From NCBI RefSeq assembly GCF_020447265.1, contig NZ_JAJADR010000008.1, positions 62,001-126,000 of the forward strand: a DNA stretch of 64,000 nt, given 5' to 3'. This stretch comes from Hymenobacter lucidus (GTDB taxonomy: Bacteria > Bacteroidota > Bacteroidia > Cytophagales > Hymenobacteraceae). The position numbers and the translations under genes are program-made. Under the pieces are notes generated by a model that was not told where the DNA came from, ran no database searches, and saw nothing but the letters and a program-made list of their open reading frames with translations. Each line of letters starts with the position of its first letter. Positions within the stretch are counted from its first letter, which is position 1. Positions 1 to 9,002 of this stretch are shown here, one piece after another.

Positions 1-2
1 CT

Positions 3-1697
3 CAGGCTGGCGAAATTAACCTGCACAAATTCACTGTGAAAAGCCCGCGGCTTTGGTCGCCCGATGTGCCCCAACTCTACACGGTGCAGGTCACGGTGGG
101 CACGGGCGCGCAGGCGTATGAGCAGAGCGAAAAGGTCGGGTTTCGCCACATCGAGTTCGTGGAACGTGGGCCATTCATGCTCAACGGGCAGCGCCTGCTC
201 TTGCGCGGTACCCACCGACACGAAGACCACGCCGGCGTGGCCGCGGCCATGACCGAACCGATGATTCGCCGGGAAATGACGATGATGAAGCAGATGGGCG
301 TGAATTTCATCCGCCTGGGCCACTACCAACAGTCGCGCATCGTGCTGAATCTGTGCGACTCGCTGGGCATCACCGTGTGGGAGGAAATTCCCTGGTGCCG
401 CGGCGGGTTGGGCGGGCCCGTGTACCAGGCGCAGGCCAAGCGGATGCTCCGCAATATGATAACCCAGCACTACAACCACCCCAGCATTATTATCTGGGGG
501 CTGGGCAACGAAAACGACTGGCCCGGCGACTTTCCCGAGTTCGACAAGCAGAAGATTCGGGCCTTCATGACCGAGCTCAACGACCTCTCGCACCAGCTCG
601 ACGCCTCGCGCTACACTGCCATCCGCCGCTGCGACTTCTGCAAGGACATCGTGGACGTGTACTCGCCTTCCATCTGGGCCGGCTGGTACCGGGGCATCTA
701 CACCGAGTACAAGGAAGCCAGCCGCAAGGAATTCGAGGGCGTGAAGCGCTTTTTGCACGTGGAGTGGGGCGGCGACTCGCACGCGGGCCGGCACTCGGAA
801 AACCCCGACAACGCCCTGGCCAAAATAACGGCCGGCAAAGGTGCCGACGAGCGGTCTGGCGACGCCTCGCTGTTCGGCGGCAGCGCCCGGGTTTCCAAGG
901 ACGGCGACTGGAGCGAAACCTACCTCTGCAACCTCGTGGACTGGCACCTGAAAGAGCAGGAAACCATGCCCTGGCTGAGCGGGGCGGCCTACTGGCCCTT
1001 CAAGGATTTCAGCACGCCCGTGCGCCCCGACAACCCCGTGCCCTACATGAACCAAAAGGGCGTAGTGGAGCGGGATTTCACCCCGAAAGAGGCCTATTAC
1101 GTGTTTCAGTCGTACTGGACCGCGCAGCCCATGGCCCACATTTACGGCCACGGCTGGCCCGTGCGCTGGGGCGACGAAGGCGAGCTGAAAATGGTGAAGG
1201 TGTACTCCAACTGCCTTGAGGCCGAGCTGTTTGTCAACGGCAAAAGCTACGGGGTGAGGAAGCGCAACAGCCAGGATTTCCCCGCCGCCGGGCTGCACTG
1301 GAACGTGCCCTTCGTGGCGGGCCAGAACCAGGTGCGCGTGGTGGCTAAGCAGGGCAAGCAAACAGTGCAGGACGACATCAGCTTCCGCTACCAGACCCAG
1401 AAATGGGGCAAGCCCGCCAAGCTCACCCTGGAAAAAACCGCCGACGCCCAGGGCCTGACCACCGTAGAAGCCAAGCTCTACGATGCCCAGGGCGTGCAGT
1501 GCCTCGACGCGGCCAGCTGGCTGGAGTTCTCCCTGGCCGGCGCCGGTCAGCTCCTAGACGATTTGGGCACCAGCAGCGGCTCGCGCAAGGTGCAGGCCTA
1601 CAACGGCCGGGCCATTATCCGCCTTCAGGCCACGCCGGGCCAAACCACGGTGGCGGTTCAGTCGCCGGGCCTGCCGGCGGTGCTGCTGGCGCTATGA
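3..1697 (+). CDS. glycoside hydrolase family 2 protein (beta-galactosidase/glucuronidase type), 5'-truncated by window edge
   Basis: The reading frame is open from base 3, so the gene starts outside the window; a GTG at 36 is only an internal codon. The visible part begins at the end of the sugar-binding and Ig-like region (LWSPDVPQLYTV), then the TIM barrel. Counting from the codon at 36, the acid/base glutamate is E159 in GLGNEND and the nucleophile is E243 in LHVEWGGD. The C-terminus has a DUF4982-like stretch (VKVYSNCLEAELFVNGKSYG) and a last beta domain (RKVQAYNGRAIIRLQATPG), as in many Bacteroidota GH2 enzymes. Hydrolysis of a terminal beta-galactosyl or beta-uronosyl residue is inferred from the family; the substrate cannot be read from sequence. 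It is followed after 34 bases by another GH2 gene, which suggests one operon. Confidence 0.9.
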   Translation, partial: QAGEINLHKFTVKSPRLWSPDVPQLYTVQVTVGTGAQAYEQSEKVGFRHIEFVERGPFMLNGQRLLLRGTHRHEDHAGVAAAMTEPMIRREMTMMKQMGVNFIRLGHYQQSRIVLNLCDSLGITVWEEIPWCRGGLGGPVYQAQAKRMLRNMITQHYNHPSIIIWGLGNENDWPGDFPEFDKQKIRAFMTELNDLSHQLDASRYTAIRRCDFCKDIVDVYSPSIWAGWYRGIYTEYKEASRKEFEGVKRFLHVEWGGDSHAGRHSENPDNALAKITAGKGADERSGDASLFGGSARVSKDGDWSETYLCNLVDWHLKEQETMPWLSGAAYWPFKDFSTPVRPDNPVPYMNQKGVVERDFTPKEAYYVFQSYWTAQPMAHIYGHGWPVRWGDEGELKMVKVYSNCLEAELFVNGKSYGVRKRNSQDFPAAGLHWNVPFVAGQNQVRVVAKQGKQTVQDDISFRYQTQKWGKPAKLTLEKTADAQGLTTVEAKLYDAQGVQCLDAASWLEFSLAGAGQLLDDLGTSSGSRKVQAYNGRAIIRLQATPGQTTVAVQSPGLPAVLLAL

Positions 1698-1731
1698 AGA
1701 CGTGCCGGCCCACGATTACTTACCTGTTCCA

Positions 1732-4428
1732 ATGTTCAAACAACTGCTCAGCTGCCTGCTTCTAACGTTACTGCTGGCCCTGCCAGCCGCTGCGCAGCAG
1801 CGCATCATGCAATCCATCAACTCCAACTGGCTGTTTCGCAGGGATGAGCCGCAAAGCACCGTGGCTACGGCTGCCACGGCCACCAACTGGGAGAAGATCA
1901 GCCTGCCCCACACCTGGAATGCCCACGACGTGCTCGACGATGAGCCGGGCTACTACCGGGGCACCGGCTGGTACCAAAAGACGCTGCAGGTGCCGGCCAG
2001 CTGGCAGCAGCGGCGCGTGTACCTGTACTTCGAAGGCGCCAATCAGGAGGCCGAGGTGTACGTGAACGGGCAACTGGCGGGCCGACACGCGGGCGGCTAC
2101 ACGGCATTTAGCTTTCCGATCAGCCAGTATTTAAAGTTCGATGGCGAAAAACCCGCCGGAGCCGAAGTGCTGGTCAAGCTCACCAACCGCCACAACCCGG
2201 ACATTCCCCCGCTGTCGGCCGACTTCACCTTCTTCGGCGGCATCTACCGCGACGTGTACCTGTTGGCCGCCAGCCCCGTGCATTTCGACCTAGATAACTA
2301 CGCCTCCAGCGGCACGTTCGTCACCACGCCAGCCGTGTCGGCCGAGGCGGCCGAAGTGGTCGTAACCGGCGCCGTTAGCAACGAAGCGGGCCAGGCGCGC
2401 CGGCTGACAGTGCTGACCCAGGTGCTGGATGCAGCGGGTAAAACCGTGGCGCGGCAGCAGGCTTCGCTCACGCTCAAAGCCGGGGAGAAGCGTCCGTTTC
2501 GCCAGGCGTTGCCCCGGTTGAAGCAGCCCCACTTATGGTCGACGACTGACCCGTACCTGTACCGCGTGGTGTCGAGTATTTCGGAGGGTAAAACGCTGCT
2601 CGATGAAGTAACGAACCCGCTGGGGCTGCGCTGGTTTCGGTTTGATGCCGCCCGGGGCTTTTTCCTCAACGGGCAACCGCTCAAGCTCATCGGCACCAAC
2701 CGCCACCAAGACTTCCCGGGCCTGGGCAATGCCCTGCCCAATGCCCTGCACGAGCAGGATGTGCTATTGCTCAAGCAGATGGGCGGTAATTTTCTGCGCG
2801 TGTCCCATTATCCCCAGGACCCCACCGTGCTCCAGGCCTGCGACCGGCTGGGTATTCTGACCTCGGTGGAAATTCCGGTCGTGAATGCCATTACCGACTC
2901 GGAAGGCTTTTTCCAGAACTGCCGCACCATGCAAACCGAGATGATCCGTCAGGGCTTCAACCATCCCTCGGTCATCATCTGGGCCTACATGAACGAGGTG
3001 CTGCTGCGCCTGCCCGAGGGCGTGAAGCGCGACAATGAGCCGGGCCGGGCCTACCTGAAAAAGGTGAATCAGCTGGCCCAGCAGCTCGACGACCTCACCC
3101 GGCGCGAAGACCCGGCCCGCTACACGATGTGCGTCAACCACGGCGCCTTTGAGCTGTATCAGGAAGCGGGCCTGACCAAAATCCCCCAGCTCGTGGGCTG
3201 GAACCTCTACCAGGGCTGGTACTCGGGTCAGCTGCAGGGCTTTGCCGACTACCTCGACCGGCACCACCGCGAATTGCCCGATAAGCCCCTGCTCGTCACC
3301 GAGTACGGCGCCGACTCCGACGAGCGGCTGCACAGCTTTCGGCCCCGGCGCTTCGACAAAACCACCGAGTATGCCAACGCCTACCACCAGTTTTACCTCA
3401 AAGCTATTCTGGATCGGCCTTTCGTAGCGGGCAGCATGGTCTGGAACCTGGCCGAGTTCAGCTCTGAAACCCGGCAGGAAGCCAACCCGCACATGAATAC
3501 CAAGAGCCTGCTTACGGCCGACCGCCAGCCCAAGGACGCCTACTATTTCTACCAGGCGCACCTGCTCAAAACGCCGTTTCTGCGCATCGGCAGCCGCAGC
3601 TGGAATCTACGTAGCGGCCCCGCCGCCGGCCCCGATTCGCTGTTTTGCCGCCAGCCCGTGGAGGTGTACACTAACCAGCCTGCCGTGCGGCTGCAACTCA
3701 ACGGCCGGGATTTGGGCACCAAAACCGCCGAGTTTGGCGTGGCTCGGTTCAGCGTGCCTTTTGGTAATGGCATGAACCAGCTCCGGGCCCAGGCTGCCGG
3801 CCAGCCCGGGGAAGATATGGCCGATATCGAGTTTCAGCTGCTGCCCGCCAACCTGAATTCCAGTAAGCTGCCTTTTACCGAGCTCAACGTGAGCCTGGGC
3901 GATGAGCGCACTTTTACTGACCCCCAGCTGCACCAGGTGTGGGTGCCCGAGCAGGCCTACGCGCCCGGCAGCTGGGGCTACGTGGGCGGCACGGTGTACA
4001 AGCTGCCCGGCGAGCGGCTGCCCTACGGCTCCGACCGCAACATCCTGGGCACCGACTACGACGCCCTCTACGAAACCCAGCGCGTGGGCCTTACCCAGTT
4101 TCGCCTCGATGTGCCCGATGGCGAGTATGAAGTAACCCTGCATTTCGCAGAATTGGAAGCCGCCCCGGCCGCTGAGCAGCTGGTTTATAATCTGGCGGGA
4201 AGCACTGCCGCCAGCGCTACTCCAGAAGCGCCGGGCCGCGCCTTTATAGTGCTGCTCAACGGGCAGGCCCTGCCCGAGCTGAGCACGGCCACCTCGCTGC
4301 GGCCCTTGCAGGCAGTCAGCACCACGGTGCCGGTGTCGGCGCGGGGGCAGCGGGGTATCATCATCGATTTTCAGGCCCGCACGGGGCAAGCTTGCCTCAA
4401 TGCCATTCAGGTGAAACGGCGCTGGTAG
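1732..4428 (+). CDS. secreted glycoside hydrolase family 2 enzyme with C-terminal malectin-like domain
   Basis: Start chosen at ATG 1732, because it gives a clean signal peptide (MFKQLLSCLLLTLLLALPAAA); the in-frame GTG at 1702 would add ten charged residues before it. Order of parts: signal peptide 1-22, GH2 sugar-binding domain about 30-190 (LPHTWNAHD, YYRGTGWYQK), Ig-like domain to about 290, TIM barrel about 300-600, and a C-terminal malectin-like carbohydrate-binding domain about 755-898 (LDVPDGEYEVTLHFAELEA). Catalytic residues by family pattern are E422 (acid/base, WAYMNEV) and E524 (nucleophile, LVTEYGAD). At 898 residues it has the usual length of beta-galactosidase-like GH2 proteins with extra modules. 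It probably acts in the periplasm or at the surface on oligosaccharides made by the lyases encoded next door. Confidence 0.93.
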   Translation: MFKQLLSCLLLTLLLALPAAAQQRIMQSINSNWLFRRDEPQSTVATAATATNWEKISLPHTWNAHDVLDDEPGYYRGTGWYQKTLQVPASWQQRRVYLYFEGANQEAEVYVNGQLAGRHAGGYTAFSFPISQYLKFDGEKPAGAEVLVKLTNRHNPDIPPLSADFTFFGGIYRDVYLLAASPVHFDLDNYASSGTFVTTPAVSAEAAEVVVTGAVSNEAGQARRLTVLTQVLDAAGKTVARQQASLTLKAGEKRPFRQALPRLKQPHLWSTTDPYLYRVVSSISEGKTLLDEVTNPLGLRWFRFDAARGFFLNGQPLKLIGTNRHQDFPGLGNALPNALHEQDVLLLKQMGGNFLRVSHYPQDPTVLQACDRLGILTSVEIPVVNAITDSEGFFQNCRTMQTEMIRQGFNHPSVIIWAYMNEVLLRLPEGVKRDNEPGRAYLKKVNQLAQQLDDLTRREDPARYTMCVNHGAFELYQEAGLTKIPQLVGWNLYQGWYSGQLQGFADYLDRHHRELPDKPLLVTEYGADSDERLHSFRPRRFDKTTEYANAYHQFYLKAILDRPFVAGSMVWNLAEFSSETRQEANPHMNTKSLLTADRQPKDAYYFYQAHLLKTPFLRIGSRSWNLRSGPAAGPDSLFCRQPVEVYTNQPAVRLQLNGRDLGTKTAEFGVARFSVPFGNGMNQLRAQAAGQPGEDMADIEFQLLPANLNSSKLPFTELNVSLGDERTFTDPQLHQVWVPEQAYAPGSWGYVGGTVYKLPGERLPYGSDRNILGTDYDALYETQRVGLTQFRLDVPDGEYEVTLHFAELEAAPAAEQLVYNLAGSTAASATPEAPGRAFIVLLNGQALPELSTATSLRPLQAVSTTVPVSARGQRGIIIDFQARTGQACLNAIQVKRRW

Positions 4429-4458
4429 CACCGGTCTTGAATTTGTAACTGCCTCATT

Positions 4459-5640
4459 ATGAACCGAAGAACTTTTGTGCAGTTGCTGTTGGCCGGAGCT
4501 ACGCTGGCCTGGGCGTGCCCCGCCGCGGGCACCGCCAAGCGGCAGCGGCGGCAGGTGGCGGCGGTACTCCGGCCGTTGGTGCTGGCGCAGGCCACCGAAG
4601 CCCTGCAACAACCGCCGCTCACCGTCACGGCCAGCACCTCGCCGCGCAGCGCCGGCGGCCCCCACGATTTCTTTTCCGAAGGCGACTATTGGTGGCCCGA
4701 CCCCCAGGACCCCACCGGCCCCTACATCCAGCGCGACGGCCTCACCAATCCCGACAACTTCGTGGCCCACCGCCGCGCCATGATCCGCTTCAGTCAGCTG
4801 ATCGGGACGCTGGCCTCGGCCTACCAGCTCACGGGTGATGAGCAGTACGTGCGCCACGCCCTAGTGCACCTGCGGGCCTGGTTTCTGGAGGAGGCCACGC
4901 GCATGAACCCTTCTTTGCAGTACGCCCAAGCTATTCAGGGCCGGTTTACGGGGCGCGGCATTGGCATCATCGATACCATTCAGCTGCTGGAAGTGGCCCA
5001 GGGCGTGCTGGTGATGCAGTCGGCCAAGAGCTTCGGCCGCGCCGAGCGGGCGGGCATCCACGACTGGTTTGCCCAGTACCTGACCTGGCTGACCACGCAC
5101 CCCTACGCCCAGGACGAGATGAAAGCCGCCAACAACCACGGCACCTGCTGGGTGCTGCAGGTAGCCGCCTTTGCCCGCCTGACCGGCAACGAGGAACTGC
5201 TCAGCCGCTGCCGGGAACGGTACAAAACGGTGCTACTGCCCACCCAGATGGCCGCCGACGGCTCGTTTCCGCTGGAAACCAAGCGTACCAAGCCCTACGG
5301 CTATTCGCTCTTCAACCTGGATGCCATGACGATGATCTGCCAGATGCTAAGTTCTCCGCGCGACAACCTCTGGACCTACCAGACGCCCGACGGCCGCGGC
5401 ATCCGACGGGGTATCGAATTCCTGTATCCCTACGTGGCCGACAAATCCCGCTGGCCCTTTCCCAAAGACGTGATGTACTGGGACAACTGGCCCGTGGCCC
5501 AGCCTTTTCTGGTGCTGGGCGCCGTGCAGTTTGCCCACCAGCCCTGGCTCGATACCTGGCAGCGCCTCGACCATGCGCCCCAGACGGAAGAGGTTGTCCG
5601 CAATCTGCCCGTGCGCAATCCGCTTATCTGGCTCGGGTAA
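4459..5640 (+). CDS. alginate lyase family protein (alpha/alpha barrel polysaccharide lyase)
   Basis: The 393-residue product has a short exported N-terminus (MNRRTFVQLLLAGATLAWA) of twin-arginine-like form. Signature stretches of the alginate_lyase domain are EGDYWWPDP at residues 74-82 and NNHG at 225-228; asparagine and histidine in the latter motif are the expected neutralizer/base pair of these beta-eliminating lyases. The family cleaves uronic-acid glycosidic bonds and leaves an unsaturated uronate at the non-reducing end. The motif set resembles PL38-type enzymes reported on glucuronan or alginate, but the subfamily is a guess. It lies 30 bases after the GH2 gene and 76 bases before the GH88 gene that would remove its unsaturated product, which fits a single degradative pathway. 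Confidence 0.88.
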   Translation: MNRRTFVQLLLAGATLAWACPAAGTAKRQRRQVAAVLRPLVLAQATEALQQPPLTVTASTSPRSAGGPHDFFSEGDYWWPDPQDPTGPYIQRDGLTNPDNFVAHRRAMIRFSQLIGTLASAYQLTGDEQYVRHALVHLRAWFLEEATRMNPSLQYAQAIQGRFTGRGIGIIDTIQLLEVAQGVLVMQSAKSFGRAERAGIHDWFAQYLTWLTTHPYAQDEMKAANNHGTCWVLQVAAFARLTGNEELLSRCRERYKTVLLPTQMAADGSFPLETKRTKPYGYSLFNLDAMTMICQMLSSPRDNLWTYQTPDGRGIRRGIEFLYPYVADKSRWPFPKDVMYWDNWPVAQPFLVLGAVQFAHQPWLDTWQRLDHAPQTEEVVRNLPVRNPLIWLG

Positions 5641-5716
5641 GCCAAGCTATTGCAGAATGGCAGCGGCGAAGGGCGCGGCGGCCAGCAGAATTTAGCATGT
5701 AATGCACTGTAATGAT

Positions 5717-6946
5717 ATGAAAAACCTCATTTTAGGAATAGGGCTCGGGCTGGCGCTGTGGGCCGCGCCCGTGCTGGGCCAGGGCGTAGTGCCGCGCAAA
5801 ACCCTGCGGCTGGCTGAAACCCAGGCCGCGCTGCTGCTAACCCAAACCGAGCAGACGATTCGGCAGCAGTCCGTCGTGGCGGGCAAGCCGGGGCCCGTGT
5901 CGCCGCGCACCCTCACGCCGGCCGGCGGGCTGGTCGTGGTGCCCTCCCGCGACTGGACCAGCGGCTTTTTCCCGGGCTACCTCTGGCTGCTGAGCGAGGC
6001 TACCGGCCAGGAAAAGTGGCGCACCGCCGCCCGCACCTACACGGCCCGCATCGAGGCCGAGAAAACCAACGGCACCACCCACGACATGGGCTTCAAGGTG
6101 TACTGCAGCTTCGGCAACGGCTACCGCCTCACCCAGGACGCGGCCTACCGGGAGGTGCTGGTGCAGGCGGCCCGCACGCTCAGCACGCGGTTTAGCCCCA
6201 CGGTAGGGGCCCTGCGCTCCTGGGACCACCACCGCGAAACCTGGTCCTACCCGGTTATTATCGACAACATGCTGAACCTGGAGCTGCTCTTCGCCGCCAC
6301 CCGCCTCACCGGCGACTCCTCGTTCTACCGCATTGCCGTGGCCCACGCCAATACCACCCTCCGCAACCACTTCCGGCCCGACTACAGCACCTACCACGTC
6401 GTCGATTATGACACGCTCACGGGCCAGGTTATCAAGAAAACCACCCACCAGGGCTATGCCAACGAGTCGGCGTGGGCGCGGGGGCAGGGCTGGGCGCTGT
6501 ATGGCTATACCATGTGCTACCGCGAAACCCGCAACCCGGCCTACCTCGCGCAAGCCGAAAAGGTGGCCGCCTTCATCCTGAACCACCCCAACCTGCCGCC
6601 CGACCTGATTCCCTACTGGGATTTCAACGCACCCGACATTCCGAACGCGCCGCGGGATGCCTCGGCCGGGGCCGTCATTGCCTCGGCTCTGTACGAGCTG
6701 AGTACGTACAGCCCGCTGCAGGCCACTTCGTACCGCCAGAAGGCCGATAAGATGCTGGGCAATCTGGCGCGGCACTACGCGGCCCGGCCTGGCGGCAGCC
6801 GGGGCTTTTTGCTGCTGCACAGCACCGGCCACCAGCCCGCCAACAGTGAGGTAGACGGCCCTTTGATTTACGCCGATTACTACTTTCTGGAGGCCCTGCT
6901 GCGGCAGCGGAACCTGGCGGCGGGCAAAGGCTGGGCCGGGCGCTAG
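5717..6946 (+). CDS. GH88 unsaturated glucuronyl hydrolase
   Basis: Start placed at ATG 5717 (MKNLILGIGLGLALWAAPVLG, a signal peptide); the upstream in-frame ATG 5702 adds only MHCND before it. The 409-residue product has the (alpha/alpha)6 barrel pattern of family GH88: D123 in HDMGF and D183 in IIDNMLN correspond to the two catalytic aspartates of unsaturated glucuronyl hydrolases, and the ESAWARGQGWALYG block is also characteristic. The enzyme hydrates the double bond of a 4,5-unsaturated uronic acid at the non-reducing end of lyase products, releasing the keto sugar. Its position between two lyase-type genes supports a periplasmic role in trimming lyase-made oligosaccharides. The C-terminal SEVDGPLIYADYYFLEALLR is typical of the family. 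Confidence 0.95.
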   Translation: MKNLILGIGLGLALWAAPVLGQGVVPRKTLRLAETQAALLLTQTEQTIRQQSVVAGKPGPVSPRTLTPAGGLVVVPSRDWTSGFFPGYLWLLSEATGQEKWRTAARTYTARIEAEKTNGTTHDMGFKVYCSFGNGYRLTQDAAYREVLVQAARTLSTRFSPTVGALRSWDHHRETWSYPVIIDNMLNLELLFAATRLTGDSSFYRIAVAHANTTLRNHFRPDYSTYHVVDYDTLTGQVIKKTTHQGYANESAWARGQGWALYGYTMCYRETRNPAYLAQAEKVAAFILNHPNLPPDLIPYWDFNAPDIPNAPRDASAGAVIASALYELSTYSPLQATSYRQKADKMLGNLARHYAARPGGSRGFLLLHSTGHQPANSEVDGPLIYADYYFLEALLRQRNLAAGKGWAGR

Positions 6947-6994
6947 GAGGGAACACAGGGGCGGATTTTCTGCCGAATCGGAGCTTGGCGCCGA

Positions 6995-7008
6995 AATCGT
7001 TTACGCAA
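6995..7008. promoter_or_regulatory. possible LacI-type binding site before the lipoprotein lyase gene
   Basis: The 172-base gap between the GH88 gene and the next lyase gene contains AATCGTTTACGCAA. A CGTTTACG core is often seen in sugar-utilization promoters of Bacteroidota, but the site is not a clean palindrome and no LacI-family gene is in the window, so this is weak. Confidence 0.2.
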
Positions 7009-7118
7009 ATAAAGGCCTCGGGCTAAGGTGGTTTCCTCGGGAAAAGACCTCACTTTTCAGGGCCTGATCAGCGCTGGAGTCTCCGTTCCTTGTTCCCCAC
7101 TAACCCCACCAACTCACT

Positions 7119-8273
7119 ATGAAACTCGTCTCAACCCGTTCCCGCCGCTCCTGCCTGAGCCTGGCCGCCGTGCTGCTCTTCACCGCCGGCTGCCAGAAGC
7201 AGGAGGCTGCCGTGCCCGCCGCCGCTACCGCCACTGCCGACTCCACCATTACCACCTTCCGTCACCCCGGCGTGGTCAACAGCAAGGCCAGCCTGGATTT
7301 GGTAGCGGCCCAGGCCAACGCCGGCGACGCGACCCGCACGGCCGGCTACAACAAGGTGGTCGACTACATGAATCAGTACGCGGTGCCCACTTCCTTTCCC
7401 AGCGTGGTGTACGTGGTAGGCAGCGGCGGCAGCCCCACCGAAGACCAGATCCGGCGCGACGCTATTTTGGCTTACGCCTGCGCCCTGCGCTGGGTGAAAA
7501 CCGGCAACGCCACCTACGCCAACCAGTCCAAGCAGATCCTGAACGGCTACGCCTACAACTTCCAGCGCTACAGCACCTCGCCCAAGCCCGACGGCAGCCC
7601 TACCGAGTTTCGGCAAACCTACCTGGAAGCCGCCTGGGTGGCCCCGTCCTTCGTGGCGGCCGGCGAAATTATCCGCTACTACCAGGTAAACGGCACCGGC
7701 GCGGGCTGGTCGGCCACCGACGTAAGTAAGTTCTCCGACTTTCTTAACAACCTGAAAAACAACTACGTCAACAACGTGCCCGGCGCCATCAACGACATCA
7801 ACAACTGGCAGGCTTCCTACGCCTACGCCAAGATGGCCCTGGGCGTGTGGTTCAACAGCACCGCCGTCTACGACTCGGGCTACGACTACCTGTTCCAGAT
7901 TCTGCCCCAGCTGTTCTATTCCGATGGGGCCGTGAAGGAGCAGCGCGACCGGGACTGTGTGCATCCCCAATATACGCTCACGGCTCTGACCTACGCCGCC
8001 GAAACGGCCCGAATTCAGGGTAATACGGCTATCTACGAAGCCAACGGCCAGCAGATTAAGAATGGCTGGAACCGGTACGAGGATGCCGCCGCCGGCAACT
8101 ACACCCGCAACTGCAGCGGCAGCCAGATTTTCCCCGGCATCGAAACGGCCTACAACTATTACGGTACCAGCAAGCTGGCCTCCCTGCGCGACCGGCAGGA
8201 CCCCTACGGCGTGTCGGGCGACAAAACCTTCCTGGGCTTCACCTCCTTCACCCACCGCAGCATCGGCCGGTAA
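7119..8273 (+). CDS. lipoprotein with alginate-lyase-like domain
   Basis: The 384-residue product opens with a lipoprotein signal (VLLFTAGC; the cysteine would be lipidated) and a low-complexity Ala/Thr linker, then an alpha/alpha-barrel domain of the alginate lyase superfamily. Conserved-looking positions include N228-N229-W230 (DINNWQ) and H282 to Y285 (CVHPQY), which fit the Asn/His/Tyr active site of these lyases. It differs clearly from the lyase at 4.5 kb, so the locus holds two lyases of different subtype. As a lipoprotein it is likely outer-membrane bound. A 172-base leader separates it from the GH88 gene, so it may have its own promoter; a strong terminator follows it and closes the carbohydrate cluster. 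Confidence 0.83.
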   Translation: MKLVSTRSRRSCLSLAAVLLFTAGCQKQEAAVPAAATATADSTITTFRHPGVVNSKASLDLVAAQANAGDATRTAGYNKVVDYMNQYAVPTSFPSVVYVVGSGGSPTEDQIRRDAILAYACALRWVKTGNATYANQSKQILNGYAYNFQRYSTSPKPDGSPTEFRQTYLEAAWVAPSFVAAGEIIRYYQVNGTGAGWSATDVSKFSDFLNNLKNNYVNNVPGAINDINNWQASYAYAKMALGVWFNSTAVYDSGYDYLFQILPQLFYSDGAVKEQRDRDCVHPQYTLTALTYAAETARIQGNTAIYEANGQQIKNGWNRYEDAAAGNYTRNCSGSQIFPGIETAYNYYGTSKLASLRDRQDPYGVSGDKTFLGFTSFTHRSIGR

Positions 8274-8300
8274 AACGGCCCGCTTTTCCGCTGTACTCTC

Positions 8301-8334
8301 CGGAGCCCCGTCTCATTGCTGAGGCGGGGCTCCG
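8301..8334 (+). terminator. intrinsic terminator after the polysaccharide-lyase cluster
   Basis: Fifteen-base arms 8301-8315 and 8320-8334 (one G-T pair) with a TTGC loop, followed by CTTTTG. It sits 27 bases after the stop of the lipoprotein lyase. Confidence 0.85.
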
Positions 8335-8524
8335 CTTTTGAATGGTTTATCCTAGTTGGATGCTTTGGTAAATGCCTGTTAAATAGTTGGTTTGGCAAAT
8401 GCAAATGGCGCGCAGCAGCAAGCCGGTCCAGCTGAAGCATAACCAAACCCCCGTTCCCAAGTATAGCCTAGCAGAGCCAGCCATCCAGCTACGCGGTGGC
8501 TACACCAGCATTATCCAGTTTGCC

Positions 8525-8788
8525 ATGAGTACTTCCCATCCTGATCCGGCCGCCAACAACACCCAGCTCGTGCGCTACAGCCTGCAGCTTCCCACGATGA
8601 CGGAGCCCGACGGCGTCGTCGCGGTCCGGGAAGTATTGCAGCAGCACCACCTGATAGTGGACCGCGTGGCGGCGGCCGAAGCCATTGTCACCTCGGCCAC
8701 CGGCACCGAGCCCGATTGGGTGACCATCAAAAAAGCGTTGCAGGTAGCCGGCTACCCGGTTGCGCACACCGCTACCGTGGAGGAGTAA
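8525..8788 (+). CDS. small hypothetical protein, possibly HMA-like fold without metal ligands
   Basis: Start chosen at ATG 8525 (MSTSHPDPAANN); the frame is open further upstream to 8387 but that part looks non-coding and has only a GTG start. The 87-residue product has a beta-alpha-beta-beta-alpha-beta-like pattern (VRYSLQLP, VREVLQQH, AEAIVTSATG, TIKKALQVAGYPV) that recalls heavy-metal-associated domains, especially the ending KALQVAGYPV. The CxxC metal-binding motif is absent, so it is not a normal copper chaperone. No signal peptide, no obvious operon partner. The similarity is an inference from pattern only. Confidence 0.6.
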   Translation: MSTSHPDPAANNTQLVRYSLQLPTMTEPDGVVAVREVLQQHHLIVDRVAAAEAIVTSATGTEPDWVTIKKALQVAGYPVAHTATVEE

Positions 8789-8944
8789 GCCGCTCCAAAA
8801 GACCCGCCTACCAAAGGTTCGGCCCGCGCGGGCTCGGCCAATAGTCGTTTAAATTCGGTTGTAGCTATTGTTGTGAATGATACTGGTAAACGTCGGTAAA
8901 ACAGATTTTTATAAAATGAAATTGAGCTGCGTGTAGTTGGGCTG

Positions 8945-8967
8945 ACCGGCCCGGTAGTGCGGCCGGT
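8945..8967. other. short GC hairpin upstream of the NAD(P)-binding gene
   Basis: ACCGGCC at 8945-8951 pairs with GGCCGGT at 8961-8967 around a nine-base loop, in the 214-base gap before the gene at 9003. There is no T-run after it, so a leader structure is as likely as a terminator. Confidence 0.35.
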
Positions 8968-9002
8968 TAAAACATAAGCCCTCCTGGCTCGTCTACCGGC
9001 TC

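Noticed and set aside
2764..3561. Long open frame on the minus strand, 265 codons, opposite the second GH2 gene.
   Set aside because: It is a shadow of a high-GC gene: the plus-strand protein has intact catalytic motifs and the minus translation is repetitive, Gly/Val/Leu-rich and without motifs. The same holds for the other long antisense frames, such as 3607-4857, 5837-6832, 7131-8255, 16075-16818, 22235-24696, 30468-31661, 55409-56518 and 62691-63872.
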